A stretch of DNA of 64,000 nt from Aquarana catesbeiana (Eukaryota; Chordata; Amphibia; Anura; Ranidae): assembly GCF_042186555.1 (NCBI RefSeq), contig NC_133335.1, forward strand, positions 171,860,562 through 171,924,561. Direction: 5' to 3'. The notes below the pieces were generated by a model. That model did not search any database. It was not told where the DNA came from and saw nothing but the letters and a program-made list of their open reading frames with translations. Made by a program: the position numbers and the translations under genes. The number at the start of each line of letters is the position of its first letter. Within the stretch, counting starts at the first letter, position 1. Positions 10,751 to 22,997 of the stretch are shown piece by piece.

Positions 10751-12632
10751 CTAAAAACAAATATTTACTAGCACAACACATGTTACAGCAATGTCATTAC
10801 ACTCCAAGACATACGGTATATTCCCCCCACTGATCCTAAACATAAAAGTAACAGATTAGTCATAAAACCCATTTATTCAATGGAGATTGCCAATATAACG
10901 AGGCACTTAGCTTGGAGCAGCTGCTCGTAGCTTATGTTATCCTTGGCCACCAGAACTCTGATATGAGCTGCAGCTAAGTTCTAGAGGTCATAAAGTAAGA
11001 TTCAGCCAATGTGAGAAATCATCCCAGAGCAATTCCCAACTGTCTACACTCAAAAGGATTGTAAGAACAAGAGGGGAACAGAAGTCTAGAACAATCAATG
11101 AAATATCATGAAGCCCCAGTGTGGCTTCACCTTTATCACAGGCCTGGTCAACTATATAACTGTGAAATCTATTTGCTGGTCTTAGGACAAATGTGTATCT
11201 AAACTGCCCATGTGATTAGTACTTCAACTCTAAAAATAAATTAACTTACAAAGAGCAATGTTCACAAACCAGAAATGTGGTTTTATAGGGATGTTGAAAT
11301 GATTTTCTCCTTTGGTAAAATAACAGCCTTTTTGTAAAAAATAATGTGTAAGTAATCTAAAAAAATGTAATTAAAATCCTGGTAGCCTACTCTTTGTTGA
11401 TAAGATGATCTATCTCTGCAAGCTTTTAGCATTTTTGACCCATTGTTCCTGTCCTAGGTTGGTCCTAGGTTGGCAACATTGACAAAGCCTGTGCCTCTGC
11501 AGTAGGAATGATCTTCAATCAGACAAACCGAGTTTAGTGCCAAGCCGGAACTTAGCTGTCAAGCTGGAACATTGAGCTGCTGCTGGAAGTTCTGGAGAAC
11601 CCCTTTGTATATGTGCAGCTGCAGGGTGGGATGCCCGTTACATTATTAATCTAATATGGCCATGTGGCAATATCAAGTCAATGACATTGACCTAATATTG
11701 CCATGGGGCCATTTTAGGCCATTGGCGTTGACCTAATATGGCCTTGTGCCCATATTGGGTCAATGACAATGTAGCCATGTGCCCATATTGGGTCAATGAC
11801 AGTAACCTAATGTAGCCATGTGCCCATATTGGGTCAATGACATTGACCTAATATTGTCATGTGGCCATATTAGGGCAATGACATTGGCTTAATATGGCCA
11901 TGTGTCCATACCGGCTCAAAGACATTAACCTAATATGGCCATGTTGCCCATATTGGATCAATGATATTGACCTAATATGGTCATGTGCCCATACTGGGTC
12001 AATGACATAAACATAATATGGCCATGTATCCAAATTAGATCAATGGCATCACAAGCATTCCTGCCCCTTTGTGCATGAAAATCTCCCACCACAGCTTATT
12101 GGCACAGCAATGATATCCAACTCCTGGGTTCTGAATAACTTGGGTTTGGAAGCCCAAGGCTGAACCCAAGCTCATCACTACTCTGCAAGAAGAGAACTGT
12201 CAGCCTAGAGCCTGTGGACTGCTGGTTGGCAGTGTGCTGGCAGGTAGGTGTGATCAAACTATTGCATGGCCTTCAGCTTCTGTATTGCACACTGCTTTGA
12301 CGTGGAGTAAAGAGCTGCAAAACCATGCATGGCCCATGACTTTTGTTAACAAATGAATTTAGTTGCTTGCATTGCTAGTTAGGGTTTAGGTATAGTTTGA
12401 TTTAGCTTTGTAAGTAAAGTGATGCTCTTTTTACCAATCATGTGTACAGGAATTAAAAAAAAAAAAAAAAACGCCAATCTATTATGTATATGACTGAAGT
12501 ATTGAAGTAAATACAGGTTTACTTTACACAATAAACCAAGCAAGAAGTCATTTTGCTAAGAGAAAATCCCTACTCCTTTAGAAAATGAACCCCGTGATCT
12601 CAATTAGGTTATCTAGCAGTACTCGGTCTCAC
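10751..12632 (-). other. MGAT5B: MGAT5B intron (1.9 kb)
   Basis: Intron with a GTGAGA donor and TTTTTAG acceptor. It contains the 42-bp minisatellite at 11644-12052. The remainder (10751-11643 and 12053-12632) shows nothing I recognise apart from a 17-base A-tract at about 12454. Confidence 0.75.
11644..12052 (+). repeat. Minisatellite, unit about 42 bp
   Basis: Nine to ten diverged tandem copies of a unit like GACATTGACCTAATATGGCC followed by ATGTGCCCATATTGGGTCAAT. Copies differ by substitutions and small indels, so the array is old. Confidence 0.9.
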
Positions 12633-12742
12633 CTTTTCCTCTTAGGAGGCTGTTCCGCAGGATCTGATCCACTTTGACTGCAATGTCAGAAACATTCTGA
12701 GCAATTGCTTGAATCTTCTCCATTAGACTGCCTGGCTGCAAA
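12633..12742 (-). CDS. MGAT5B: MGAT5B coding exon (36 codons plus split codons)
   Basis: The minus strand reads LQPGSLMEKIQAIAQNVSDI, then AVKVDQILRNSLLRGK. Mammalian MGAT5B has LMERIQAIAQNVSDIAVKVDQILRHSLL. This is the predicted coiled stem region just lumenal of the membrane anchor, with an Asn-Val-Ser sequon. The acceptor is cttgcag|T; a second CAG 7 nt further in would break the frame. The donor is AAAG|gtgaga. The first T completes Ser with AG from the exon at 16825-16972. Confidence 0.97.
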
Positions 12743-13195
12743 CTGCAAGACACACACTTCCAGTGACACACAAGATAGGCAGTAATGCACGTTAGCTTTC
12801 CTGAACATACAGACATAAAAGATATTTTTTTTCATAACATAGAAAGCAACGATCATGGAAGATGAAAACAAAGACTAATTGCGTAAAGGAAAGTAACCAA
12901 CAGCAATCCGATTTCAGTTTACTGCAGTCAGAGATTAATTTTGATTGGTTGGAAAAGGCTACTACACATATTATATTATAAACATTGCGCCAACTAAATA
13001 TGAAAAGCAGCCAACATAACAAATAGACCAATTGTGAAAAATAAAAGTGAAACAATGTGGCGCTAAAAACGTGATGTCCGTTATCGGGCAAAACCAACCA
13101 GAATGATCGTCCGAAGGTCAACTGCACAATAAAGCTTTATTGCAACAGAACTCAACTGAATGAGTATAAGAAGTTGTGGATATGAAAAGTGTATC

Positions 13196-13196
<1 letters not shown>

Positions 13197-13249
<53 letters not shown>
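13197..13249 (+). repeat. (TA)n microsatellite
   Basis: About 25 AT dinucleotides at the inner end of the left arm of the 12974-14453 element. Mirrors the array at 14253-14302. Confidence 0.97.
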
Positions 13250-13251
<2 letters not shown>

Positions 13252-14183
13252 CAAGGGGCAAGGTGTCCACCTATATTGGACATAACAAATATTAGTGCAT
13301 AAAATCGGTAACTAGTGCAATTCACTACTAAATCGCAAAAGGTAGGTAAAATAACTCCCCATAGTCATAAACTATTAAAACGTAGGTGTGTACACTCCTA
13401 AAAGGTATATACAGAAAGTAACAGCAAACATAGGTGTATACACTCATAAAAGGGATATATAAGAAGAAGTGACAACAAAGGTGATACCTTCACGTAGAAT
13501 GCCTTCATGTGAACAATAATAATGGTGTAACTACAGTGAGTGCTAATTCCAAAGAAAAAATGAACGTGGTGTATTCCCAACACATCAAAAGTATAAAGTG
13601 TTCAACAAATGTTCTATAGAGCGTATATCAAGTGCTGATAAGGAAGCAACTTCAATGCCTTCAGTGAGATAAATCCCTTCGATCTACAGTGGCTAGGATG
13701 AACCTTGAAGTAGCATGGCACAGGGATATCTAGTAGTTGTGTGGAAAGGTTAGAATACCCTTACCGGAATAGGTGGACTTACTAGCCGAAGGCTGAGAGT
13801 CAGACAGGCTTATATAGAGGTCATATAGGGATGGTTGTCCCAGAGAAGATGGATGCGGAACTGTATCCAGGATCGAGGAAGAGTTGTGGTAATTACTCAC
13901 GATTGTCCCAATCGGAATTTCACAGCCTTGGGATCTCCATGATGCAAACAGCTATGTGGTGATTTGTGAGCTCCAGTTGCAGGTCTTCACATAAGGGATA
14001 TGTCCCTCAAAAGGAAAAATGAAAAAAAATTCCTCCACATAGTGTGAATCCGCTTCAAGAAGACGTTTAATAAAATTTATAGTAAAATTCTCTGACTCCC
14101 AAACAAACAGGGACCAGGTACAGACTGACAGTATAAAAAGCACTTAAAAAAAATCGTGTCTCAGCAAGCATATTGGATCCGAC

Positions 14184-14210
14184 GCGTTTCGTCCGCATAG
14201 ACTTCAACTG
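14184..14210 (-). other. Hammerhead-like core motif, left arm
   Basis: The minus strand reads TTGAAGTCTATGCGGACGAA then ACGCGTC. A GTC/GAC stem lies between a degenerate CTGAnGA box and GAAAC. The mirror copy lies at 14219-14250. The first box is degenerate (TTGAAG), so activity is not implied. Confidence 0.35.
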
Positions 14211-14218
14211 GACTACCC

Positions 14219-14250
14219 CAGTTGAAGTCCTTGCAGATGAAACGCGTCGG
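14219..14250 (+). other. Hammerhead-like core motif, right arm
   Basis: The plus strand reads CAGTTGAAGTCCTTGCAGAT then GAAACGCGTCGG, divergent from the copy at 14184-14210 so that the two motifs sit back to back at the dimer centre. Confidence 0.35.

Positions 14251-14252
<2 letters not shown>

Positions 14253-14302
<50 letters not shown>
14253..14302 (+). repeat. (TA)n microsatellite
   Basis: About 25 TA dinucleotides, the right-arm partner of the array at 13197-13249. Confidence 0.97.
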
Positions 14303-14306
<4 letters not shown>

Positions 14307-14526
14307 GATACACTTTATCCACAACTTCTTATACTCATTCAGTTGAGTTTTTTTCAATAAAGCTTTATTGTGCAGTTGACCTCCGGACGATCATTCTGGT
14401 TGGTTTTGCCCGATAACGGACATCACGTTTTTAGCGCCACATTGTTTCACTTTTACTACACATATTACACCAAAGTTGACCTATATTGTGGACCAACTAT
14501 GGGACTGTACAATATGACTTTTCGAC

Positions 14527-15021
14527 TTAAAGTGTTACTAAACCCACAACAGTAAAATTAGCATGTATACGCAGTAAAGCATGCTTGGTATACTCACTGT
14601 GGAACCTAAGGGGTTAATCCTCCGCATTGTGTAAAAAGACTGATTTTGTCTTCTGATCCTCTTTTTTTACTGTCCCTATTCCGTCTGCAGATAGTACAGA
14701 ACCTTAGAGGCACTCTGCACATGCTTAGTTTGGTATGTATTGCTTTTGGGAGGGTGCATGTGATCAGCAAAGAGCCAATCAGCACTGTCCAGACAGAGGG
14801 TCAGGGGTCATGCAGCCTCATAGGACAGCCAGAGGAGAATCAAAACTCTTCCTACAAGCTTTACCCAGCCACTGATAGAAGCCATAAGACTGCTATATAC
14901 TGCTGATGAGAAAAGGCATTTAGCAGTTTATATTTACTAAACTAATTGCATTCCCATGTTCCGTGTACTGTGGAAGACCAGATATAGTGAATGCAGGGTC
15001 CTGGGTTTAGTAACACTTTAA
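14527..15021 (+). mobile_element. TTAA MITE with 19-bp terminal inverted repeats
   Basis: Begins TTAAAGTGTTACTAAACCCA and ends TGGGTTTAGTAACACTTTAA, an almost perfect inverted repeat including TTAA at both ends. No ORF of note. TTAA is the target of piggyBac-type elements, but the family cannot be proven here. Confidence 0.85.
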
Positions 15022-16824
15022 AGGACAACTCTTAGTTACTCCCAACCCCTTGAGTGTTACATTACCTGTTCCTATACTCATTTCCAATTCAACGATCTCT
15101 ACTTTGCAGTCCAGCTCCATGTTGGACAGACTTTCTTCTGAGAATAGCTGCTTTGTACAGTGTATGTGTACCACGGCTACATTAATTCTTATGGAGAAAC
15201 CATACAGTGGCCACTAGAGGACACCACGAGTATGGCTTTCACATTGAAATGAATGGGGCAACAGAGCGCATGTGCAGTATGAAACAGACATTTTTAGATG
15301 AAAGACTGTGCAGCTCAAAGCTGGACCACATAGGGAAAACAAGCATAACATCAGGTAGGAAGCAGTCAGGGGCTTGGGGGCAGCAAAGTAAAAATAAAAA
15401 AATGTCATTAAAACGCTGAAGGAGTGTGGAGGGGTGGGGGTGGTGGAAGAACCAGGCAAGGCGCAATATTAGACATCAACCCCATTAATATACCTGACTG
15501 ATATAGTTTTACATTGAATATCGACAGATTCTAATATGCCATTATGTACAATTGTATTTTTTATTTGGGAGAAAATCTGCAAGCTATTTTGCAGAAATTT
15601 CAGTAAAATTCCAGAGATTTTGTCAAAATTTCACCACTTTGTCATAATGCGTTAAAGCTTATGAAGAAGGCAAAAAATGATGGTGTTTTTTACATTTGCC
15701 TTCTAAAAATTTCATGTGGACTTGTTATTTTATTTGTACATATATACATATATTTTTTTATCTTTTTTTTCTGTAGTTGAGGTTTGGGGCTGCTCAGTGC
15801 AAAGCCATTGCACACAGCAGGTAAGTATGACATGTTTATTATTTAAGAAAAAAATTGGAGCTTTGGAATCACTTTAAGTTACAGCTACAAAACGAAAATG
15901 AGACTATCACAGTTTCAGCTCCTAAAGGAGCCACTGGCCATGTTAACTTGTGGCTCAACCTCCTGTTTTTACCACCCCTTGGCTGCCCATGTACACAAGG
16001 CCTTACAAAATGTTGAAATGGCTATTTCTCCAGTGTTGCTCCCACAATCAGTTTGGATCTTCCATTTGCAGTCTCTAGGATTACCTAAACCTTCCTTCAA
16101 TATAAACATTTTTCTTTTCAGAGTTAGATTAGGAGAGTTGCATGGAATTTGTCTCATATGGTTCTTCTGATTGCTCTAAGAATCTGGAAATACTGTATCT
16201 GCTTTCATTAGCTGAACATATACATCCAACACAAAATATGCTGATTGCACAACAGTTCCATTCTGCTTTTACAGATGAGAAGCACTTGTTTTAATGAGTT
16301 TACTTGTCTAGGATTTATGGTAAACCACATGTTTGTACCACAGTCGCTCTTTATCAGAGGAGATGAAGTTAGTATAAATGATGTTATAGGGCATTCATTT
16401 TTTTTCTTGCTGTCGATATAGAATTCTAGAACATCAAGCAAATGGAGGTAGACAGCTTACTTCAAAATCTTGTGTAAAAATATCATATTTTTAGAATGGT
16501 CTGCCTTTAGAGTGCAAAACTTACAATCATTTTTTGTCTATAAAGTAAATGAGTCTAGACAAGCCCCAGCATGCTTTGCTGCTATGCCATAAAATTCAGC
16601 ATTCCATAGTATGGCACAAAACTGTCAGGACTAGGACACAATCACTGCACATTGTCACTGACATGATGTCAGATTCTGTGTATATCTTCTAGTTGTTCTC
16701 TCGAAAATTTCTGATCTTCCACCATTTCCATTATAGCATGAGGAACTAAATAAAAACTAGAAATATGGTGAACTGATGTTTGTAAGAATTTAATACATGG
16801 TGAACTAGTGATGGGATTACAGAC

Positions 16825-16972
16825 CTGTCCAAAGTGAAGTGCCCGCTGTCTTCTGCCCTTCGAGACTCACTAGCATTTTCTAGTCGTGCTAAGATGTCCA
16901 TCCTCCTCACCAGGGTCTCCAAGATGTCATTCATCCTCCTCAGAACTCCTCTTGACTCTCCCAAGCCTAGAA
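16825..16972 (-). CDS. MGAT5B: MGAT5B coding exon (148 nt)
   Basis: The minus strand reads LGLGESRGVLRRMNDILETL, then VRRMDILARLENASESRRAE and DSGHFTLD. Mammalian MGAT5B has ESRGVLRKMSDLLELMVKRMDALARLENSSE here. It encodes the start of the stem with heptad-like spacing and an Asn-Ala-Ser sequon. The acceptor ttacag is followed by TT, which completes Val with the G that ends the transmembrane exon. The donor GACAG|gtctgt is weak, but its position is fixed by phase with the next exon. Confidence 0.96.
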
Positions 16973-17838
16973 CTGTAAAAAAAAAGAGCACCAACATCTT
17001 TAAAAACATAAATGGGGCAAGTGCAATGATAAAAATAAACATTTCACTAAATGTATGCTTTAAATTCAAAGATTAAATGTGGTACTCACTCAGGTTGATA
17101 ACTTTGTAACTGAATAATACAGTGCTAAAACCAAGAGTGTGGTATCTACCTTCCAGTCTGACCTCTATTATGTGAAAATGTTCAATAATTGCTTTAATGA
17201 AGATTATAATGGGCATTGTGAATCTTACCTCTTCTTGCTGCCATAATGCAGTGGCAGGGTGGATGGGCCGTAATGCCCAGTCATCGCACATATGTGTCAA
17301 TAGGGGTCCAAGTTTCTGGGCTGAGAGAGTGTGCTCACTGCGTGCTCCCGGCACACTAACAGCTCTTGGTCCTTGTGATCTTGAGACTGCGGGACAGGCT
17401 CCCAACTATTTGACCACTATGAGAGCCAATCATAGCAATCATGTGATTGGGACACCACCTTCGCCTCCCGTTAAAACTCAAAGGGCGGGGAAGGGGTTAA
17501 AAAGAACCTTCTTTTTAAGGGTATAGAATTAACATTCCTAGATGTACCCTGTAATGTAGCGTTCAATAAGTCCTCGGTTGAGGTCTTTTTTATAAATTGG
17601 ATTAAGAAAGATAAAGTGATCTGTGAGAAGAACTGTTTTCAGCTGAGATGTATGCCAAATTATTGTCATTGTTTAAACTCATAGATGTCATTTTTTTATT
17701 TGTTCACCATAATTAGAATGACATTGAAAATCCATTTGGATGCAAGATTGCATAGATAAGAAGATAACATAAAACATCTGTGAGAATCACATGGTGGATA
17801 GGTCAACATAAAATAATCGTGTCTCTTCAGAAGACCTC

Positions 17839-17880
17839 TCTGAAAAAGAAACAATGTTAACATTGAAACATTGTTAGATA
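17839..17880 (+). other. Hammerhead-like motif (isolated)
   Basis: Reads CTCTGAAAAAGAAACAATGT, then TAACATTGAAACATTG. A palindromic stem CAATGTTAACATTG lies between a CTGAAAA box and GAAAC. It is more degenerate than the motif at 31799. The surrounding element was not delimited. Confidence 0.3.
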
Positions 17881-17917
17881 TGGTCAGCCTGGGACACACG
17901 GTACCCTTGCCTCGCAA

Positions 17918-18286
17918 TTAAAGTAGAGCTCTACCCTAAAGGGGAGGTTCCGCTTGTCTGCCTCCTCCCCCCTTCCGCTGCCACATTTGGGACCTTAGAG
18001 GGGGAGGTGGGAGAGGGTACCTGGTTTTGACAGGCCCTCACCTCCTTCCTCCGCAACCTTCTGGGAACTGTGAAGTGTGACTGCGACCCATTCACAAAGC
18101 ACATCGCAAGCTTCCCTTAGTCAGGATGGCAGCACTAGCACCCGATAGGCGTTCGCAGGATCGGCTTGGATGAGGACACTGCTGGAAGCCCAGACAGGTA
18201 AGTGCCCTAATATTACAGTATTTGTAGCTGCTGACCTTTAATTTTTTTTTTTGGGGGGGGGGGGGGGGCTTGGAGCTCCTACTTTA
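17918..18286 (+). mobile_element. TTAA MITE (GGAGCTCCAC family), degenerate copy
   Basis: Starts TTAAAGTAGAGCTCTACCC and ends CTTGGAGCTCCTACTTTA. It contains AGTATTTGTAGCTGCTGAC, shared with the better copy at 48957-49443. A T-run followed by a run of about 16 G lies near the right end. Confidence 0.7.
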
Positions 18287-18618
18287 TAGCAGAGCTCAGA
18301 CAGATTGAGAGTAAAGCAGCACAAGGAGCCAATCAGGTGTGTTGCAGTGCAAGAAACATCCAGACAGGAGGAGAGAGCAAAGTGACGGAAAGATGAACTC
18401 TTCAATGTGAGATTTCTCTATTCCCTGTCTAGTCATAGAAGGGGTGGGTGGTTGATCTTTAAATAAAAGTGGAACTGCAGCAGAGAAAGATCAGGTAAAC
18501 ACCCTTGCCTTGTGTTGTGTGCCATATTTCTCCCCTATGCTTCAATGGTCACATGTCTTTTGATGTCATCAAGTACAATACAGGGCCCACAGTCCTTCAA
18601 TGGATGTGGGGATGCTAA

Positions 18619-18993
18619 TGCCACGTACACACGAGCGGACTTTATGGCAGACTTGGTCCGGCCGACTTTGACGGACTTGCCTACACACGATCAACCAAAG
18701 TCCGACAGATTTGTACGTGATGACATATGACCGGACTAAAATAAGGAAGTTGATAGCCAGTAGCCAATATCTGCCCTAGCGTCGGTTTTTGTCCGTCAGA
18801 CTAGCATACAGACGAGCGGACTTTTCGACCGGACTCGAGTCCGTCGGAAAGATTTGAAACATGTTTTATTTCTAGGTCCGTCAAACTTTTGGGAAAAAAA
18901 AGTCCGCTGGAGCCCACACACGATCGAATTGTCCAACGGACTCCGGTCTGCCGGACCAAGTCTGCCATAAAGTCCGCTCGTGTGTACGCGGCA
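18619..18993 (+). mobile_element. PIF/Harbinger-type MITE, copy 2
   Basis: Terminal repeats TGCCACGTACACACGAGCGG and CCGCTCGTGTGTACGCGGCA, with TAA on both sides (18616-18618 and 18994-18996). Same family as 3010-3409, in a 375-bp form. Confidence 0.9.
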
Positions 18994-18996
18994 TAA

Positions 18997-19989
18997 GGCA
19001 CAGTCCACAAGCTGGAATGTAGGGAAGAAGAGAAGAGCGCCGGCTTCTGGGGGAGAAGAGTATCAGGCAAGTAAAACTGCTTAAAATGAGCATTTAACCC
19101 TTGCAGTGTGGGGGCATCCCAAGTGCAAGGAAGGCTTGTTGTTTTTTCCCCGGAGATAGGCTTTAAGGTGGAATAGATACTGAAAGGGTGTAGGAATGCT
19201 GACAGAGGAAGTGAATGGGGAGAGGTAAGGAAAGATGGGGGTGTTCATATAATCATTTCTGACCTGGAAGACCAGGAAATTATATGCTTAGGGTAGAGAA
19301 GTGTCTTCATATTCCTACCATATAAATATGATCATTTGCAATGACAGAAACTCAATATTAGCTAGCAGCAATGTTTGCCTGAAAGAAAATGATGACAGTA
19401 CCCATTTCAAATTCTAAAGCCTTAAGGGAACATCTGCTGTGTGAGTGCTTGTTTGGACCAGAGAGATTTATTAACCAGTTGCACAGCTACATCCTCTACA
19501 CAGAGTGACAATATTCTGCTCAGTGAGCTAACTAAAGCACCAGAAAAAGTCTCCTTTTCAGTGTCAATCCTGCCTCAATAAAATCTCTGGAGCAATTGTG
19601 CCCTTACCTTGGTGGACTCATCCCAAAGGCAATGAAAGTCTAGCTTGGAGATTTTGGATCAGCTGTGGTCAGCATAGATATTTCCAAGAAGGTATTTCAG
19701 CACCAGTTCTTGGTAATATGGCAGCAGCAAAATGTCCCCTAAAATTGTACCATATGTGTATGGATAGCACTTTTCATAGATTTGCACCGGGATTGGGGTT
19801 AGGAACCAGGTTAAAGTTAACTTCAAGCCAATCATTTTTTTCCTAGCTTTGGAGTTCCAGGTAGAGCAAGGAGTGTCAGTTTTTTACTGCTTTGTAACAA
19901 ATCCAATCCGCACCACTCCCTTTTTGTTTCCTTTGTCTGGAGTGCGTGGCTAGTGGTGTCACCGTCAACAACCCGCTTTGGTTGAAATG
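18997..19989 (+). other. Intron segment, nothing recognised
   Basis: Mixed-composition sequence without terminal repeats, tandem arrays or coding similarity that I can identify. Confidence 0.5.
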
Positions 19990-20545
19990 CATCTGGACTA
20001 TTATGTTCAGATAGCCAGAACCTATGGCTGAATAGCCGAACAATGACTGCATCTAATTGCCTAAATCAGCCAAAACGTGAGCACGTATGGCAGATTTAAA
20101 TCTCTTTTGTTGAGCCCCAGATAGTAGTAAAAACCTAAATAGAAGAGAGAGCCAGCATTCAACCAATCAACCTCAAGATTTTAATGAGGTAATTTTGGAA
20201 GAGCAATGTACAAACCATAACATACCAACACTTCGGGGCCACGGCGGACCACTTTGTCAAGGTGACAGACAGATGTCCGTCACTCTGCAAAAGGGTTCCG
20301 CCATGGCCCCAAAACATTGGTGTGTTAAGGTTTACTCTGCATATTTGTACATTGCTCTTCCAAAATGGCCCCATTAAAATGAGGTTGATTGGTTAAGTGC
20401 TGGCTCTCTTCTATTTAGGTTTTTACTACTATCTGGGGCTCAGCAAAAGAGATTAGGTCACATTTTGGCTGATTTAGATCAGATGCAGTCACTGTTTGAT
20501 TATTCAGCCACAGGTTCTGGTTCTGGCTATCTGAACATAATAGCC
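19990..20545 (+). mobile_element. Inverted-repeat element with central hammerhead-like motifs
   Basis: The left arm (about 19995-20250) and right arm (about 20290-20545) are reverse complements; TCTGGACTATTATGTTCAGA on the left mirrors TCTGAACATAATAG on the right, and AGATAGTAGTAAAAACCTAA mirrors TTAGGTTTTTACTACTATCT. The centre carries divergent motifs: minus strand CTTGACAAAGTGGTCC...CGAAGTGTTGG (20263-20228) and plus strand CTGCAAAAGGG...CCCCAAAACATTGG (20285-20320). No target duplication was identified. Confidence 0.8.
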
Positions 20546-20654
20546 CACATACATTACAACTAAAGAGGGCCCATTCTGCGGTTTCAAGTGTCCAAAGTGG
20601 TATTTTATTCAATCCACAAATTATAACAGAAAGAAAACAGTGAGCAGCTGATAC

Positions 20655-20815
20655 ACTTTGGGAGCTCAGCACTTCCCCTTTATCAGGGCTCTAAAAAAAA
20701 AAAAAAAAAATAGATATCATTTGGAAAGCTCCTAGAAAATTTTATACCAAACCAGGAGGATAATTTTAGAAAAGTTACCCTGTAAAGGAGTGCTAAGCCC
20801 CTGAAATATGTTGGT
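20655..20815 (+). mobile_element. Second pair of divergent hammerhead-like motifs
   Basis: The minus strand at about 20695-20655 reads CCCTGATAAAGGGGAAGTGC and then CTCCCAAAGTG. The plus strand at 20779-20813 reads CCCTGTAAAGGAGTGCTAAG and then CCCCTGAAATATGTTGG. Both have a box, a G/C stem and an AAA segment, and they point away from each other. An AATAAAATAACAC lies downstream at 20853. The arms are too diverged to define element ends. Confidence 0.45.
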
Positions 20816-20879
20816 TGCTTGGTGTTTGTTCCCTGTTGTCATTTGCATAATCAATAAAATAACACTTAGAAATACATAT

Positions 20880-22997
20880 GGAACTGTCTTTTGAGACATA
20901 CCCCTGTTTTGTGGAGAGCTGCCAAACACAAGTCATTTATCTTCATAAGGGCTTCTCTCATTATATGAGAGAGATAGTGTTTCATCTAATCGGAGATGAA
21001 GAGAATGTACTGAATACAGAACCCCGGTATATAATGATGGTGATCATTCCAGTGCTTGTGGCATCCTTCAACAAGGTGAACATTTTTTATTCCTTTACAG
21101 TGAAATCACTGCAGTGTTGTCCACCTGTTGAGTATTGTGTGCCATGCAGGTAGAAAAGGACCCTTGGCATTGTCACTGCTGAAACCCCTCCTCCTCAATG
21201 CTGGTAAACACTGTCCATGCCTATCTGCTCTCCCTGGTGTTGTGGCTGCCAGCATGGAGCTTTCCACATCGATAAGGGAGAATATTGGAGAAGATAAATA
21301 TAAGGCACCCACTTTCACCCTTTCTTTCCCTTGGATTTGGTGACCAAAAGAACACTGTAGCCCCTACGATGATGTCATGGGGACTAGTAAAAAGATTTTC
21401 CGGGATTTGCATTGAAGGTATTTAACATACAGCATTTGTACCTAAAACTGTCATCTCAATACCCAGATTTGTATATGGAGTATCAAAACTCTGAGCAAAT
21501 CGGGGCTCTATATGCACTGAAAAGTGCTTGTCAATGCTGAACATGCTTGCAGGAGGGAAAGCGAGGGGATGACCTCATCAAAATGCTGCTGATCTTTCAC
21601 TGTCAAACTTCATTTTTTTATTATGATCAGAATGATTTCAGGGGAAGAGGTTTGATAAACTGAGCAGGTGCAGGATATTGCAACTAGTGTAAGGTAGCAT
21701 AAATGGAAATTGACTTTTACTAGCCTACTAGGGACATCCCTTAAAGTCTAACTCAACCTATGTAGGCCGAGCCCCCCCTGTCATTTTTTTTTTAACTCCC
21801 ATTATACATACCTTTTTTTCTTTAGTCTTTTCTCTAATACATTGACATCACAGTTCCTTCTTCCTCAAAGTTCTTATTCCTGGACAGCACGTAATGATGT
21901 GTGAATGCCAAACTGGAGTAGTGTGAGCCCACACATTATGATGTGCCCCCAGGGGTCATCTCCATAATGACTTGCGCTCGAAGGAACCTGGTTTGACTTA
22001 CATTAAATGTTATTCAACCTTGACGACTGGTGGAATTTTGTGTTGAGGAAAGGTACTGCAGGGACAGACAGGTCTTTTTATTTTGGGTCTCATTAAAAAT
22101 AGAAAAAAAAAAAAAAAAGAAGGAGTTGGTCTTTATAGAATCAGGGTGTGACGGAACCATTTTGGCACCCCGCTTGGGTGCTACCTTTTGCCAAACTTTT
22201 GCCTGCCCTTCAAACCATTCCAAGCAGACCGTGAGCCAATACCAGCCCTTTTTACCCCAAGCACCATACACAGACAAGATGTTGTGAAAGAACCAAAGGA
22301 ATGACTGTTTATTGAACAGAAAATATAGGTTTTTATATAGTTCAAAAGTAGGTCAGTCACCACATGAATAAAACCAAATATTTATCCAAAACATCACACA
22401 ATGGTTTAGATAATGAGGCAGAGCTGACACAAGGCTAATCCCATCATAGATACCTCCAAGAGTAAGCCAAGTTAGCCAACAGACAGAAACAATAGGTGAC
22501 TCCATTAACTTAATTACAATGGGAATGCACACAATGGGAGAGACCTACTTAACAATAAAGACATAAACCCCAGAACCACCTCAGACTATCCGGCAACAGT
22601 TTATGAGACAAACTCCTACAATATTTCAGCAGTCTTAAAAGGTGGAATTTATCTTCAAAGATTTAAGGGATATTTTTGATAAATATTTCTGTCCCAAATT
22701 AAGGAGCCTCTCCATCCCATTCTGCAGGAGGGCCACCAGATTTCCTTTGATCATTAACCTGTACAGGAATAATAATATTACACCTTTCCATCCACTCCAG
22801 AAGGGAAGCTTTATTGTCCTTTTTCAGAGAAGTAATCCAAGCCTCGCTCTCAGCATCCATTAGGTTGTTGTCAAACATTAAAGAATGATCTGCTCTCTCC
22901 ATGGGCCATAATCAGTGGATAGGAGCTTACCTCTAGTCCTCTCAAAAAGCCCCTGTCCCGGTTGGGTCTGTCACACAGGAGTAAGGACAGGTTGATC
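20880..22997 (+). other. Intron segment, no gene seen
   Basis: AT-rich sequence with an A-tract at 22100. Stretches such as 21742-22010 (TTAAAGTCTAACTCAACC...) resemble MITE ends but lack a clear partner. Scattered short ORFs have no recognisable similarity. Confidence 0.5.

Larger units (their letters stand above)
12974..14453 (+). mobile_element. Inverted-dimer element with 14-bp target duplication
   Basis: The left arm (about 13035-13250) and right arm (about 14250-14453) are reverse complements over about 200 bp, each ending internally in a TA microsatellite. The outer end reads AGCGCCACATTGTTTCACTTTT on the right, and an AATAAAGCTTTATTG palindrome lies about 90 bp inside. The direct repeat TACTACACATATTA flanks the whole unit (12960-12973 and 14454-14467). 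About 60 bp of unpaired sequence lies at the left end only. Divergent GAAACGCGTCGG motifs sit near 14181-14250. Confidence 0.85.
12743..16824 (-). other. MGAT5B: MGAT5B intron (4.1 kb)
   Basis: Intron with a weak GTCTGT donor and CTTGCAG acceptor. It holds the inverted-repeat element at 12974-14453 and the TTAA MITE at 14527-15021. From 15022 to 16824 I see AT-rich sequence, part of which (15022-15880) ends TTGGAATCACTTTAA like other MITEs in the window. No gene was seen. Confidence 0.75.
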
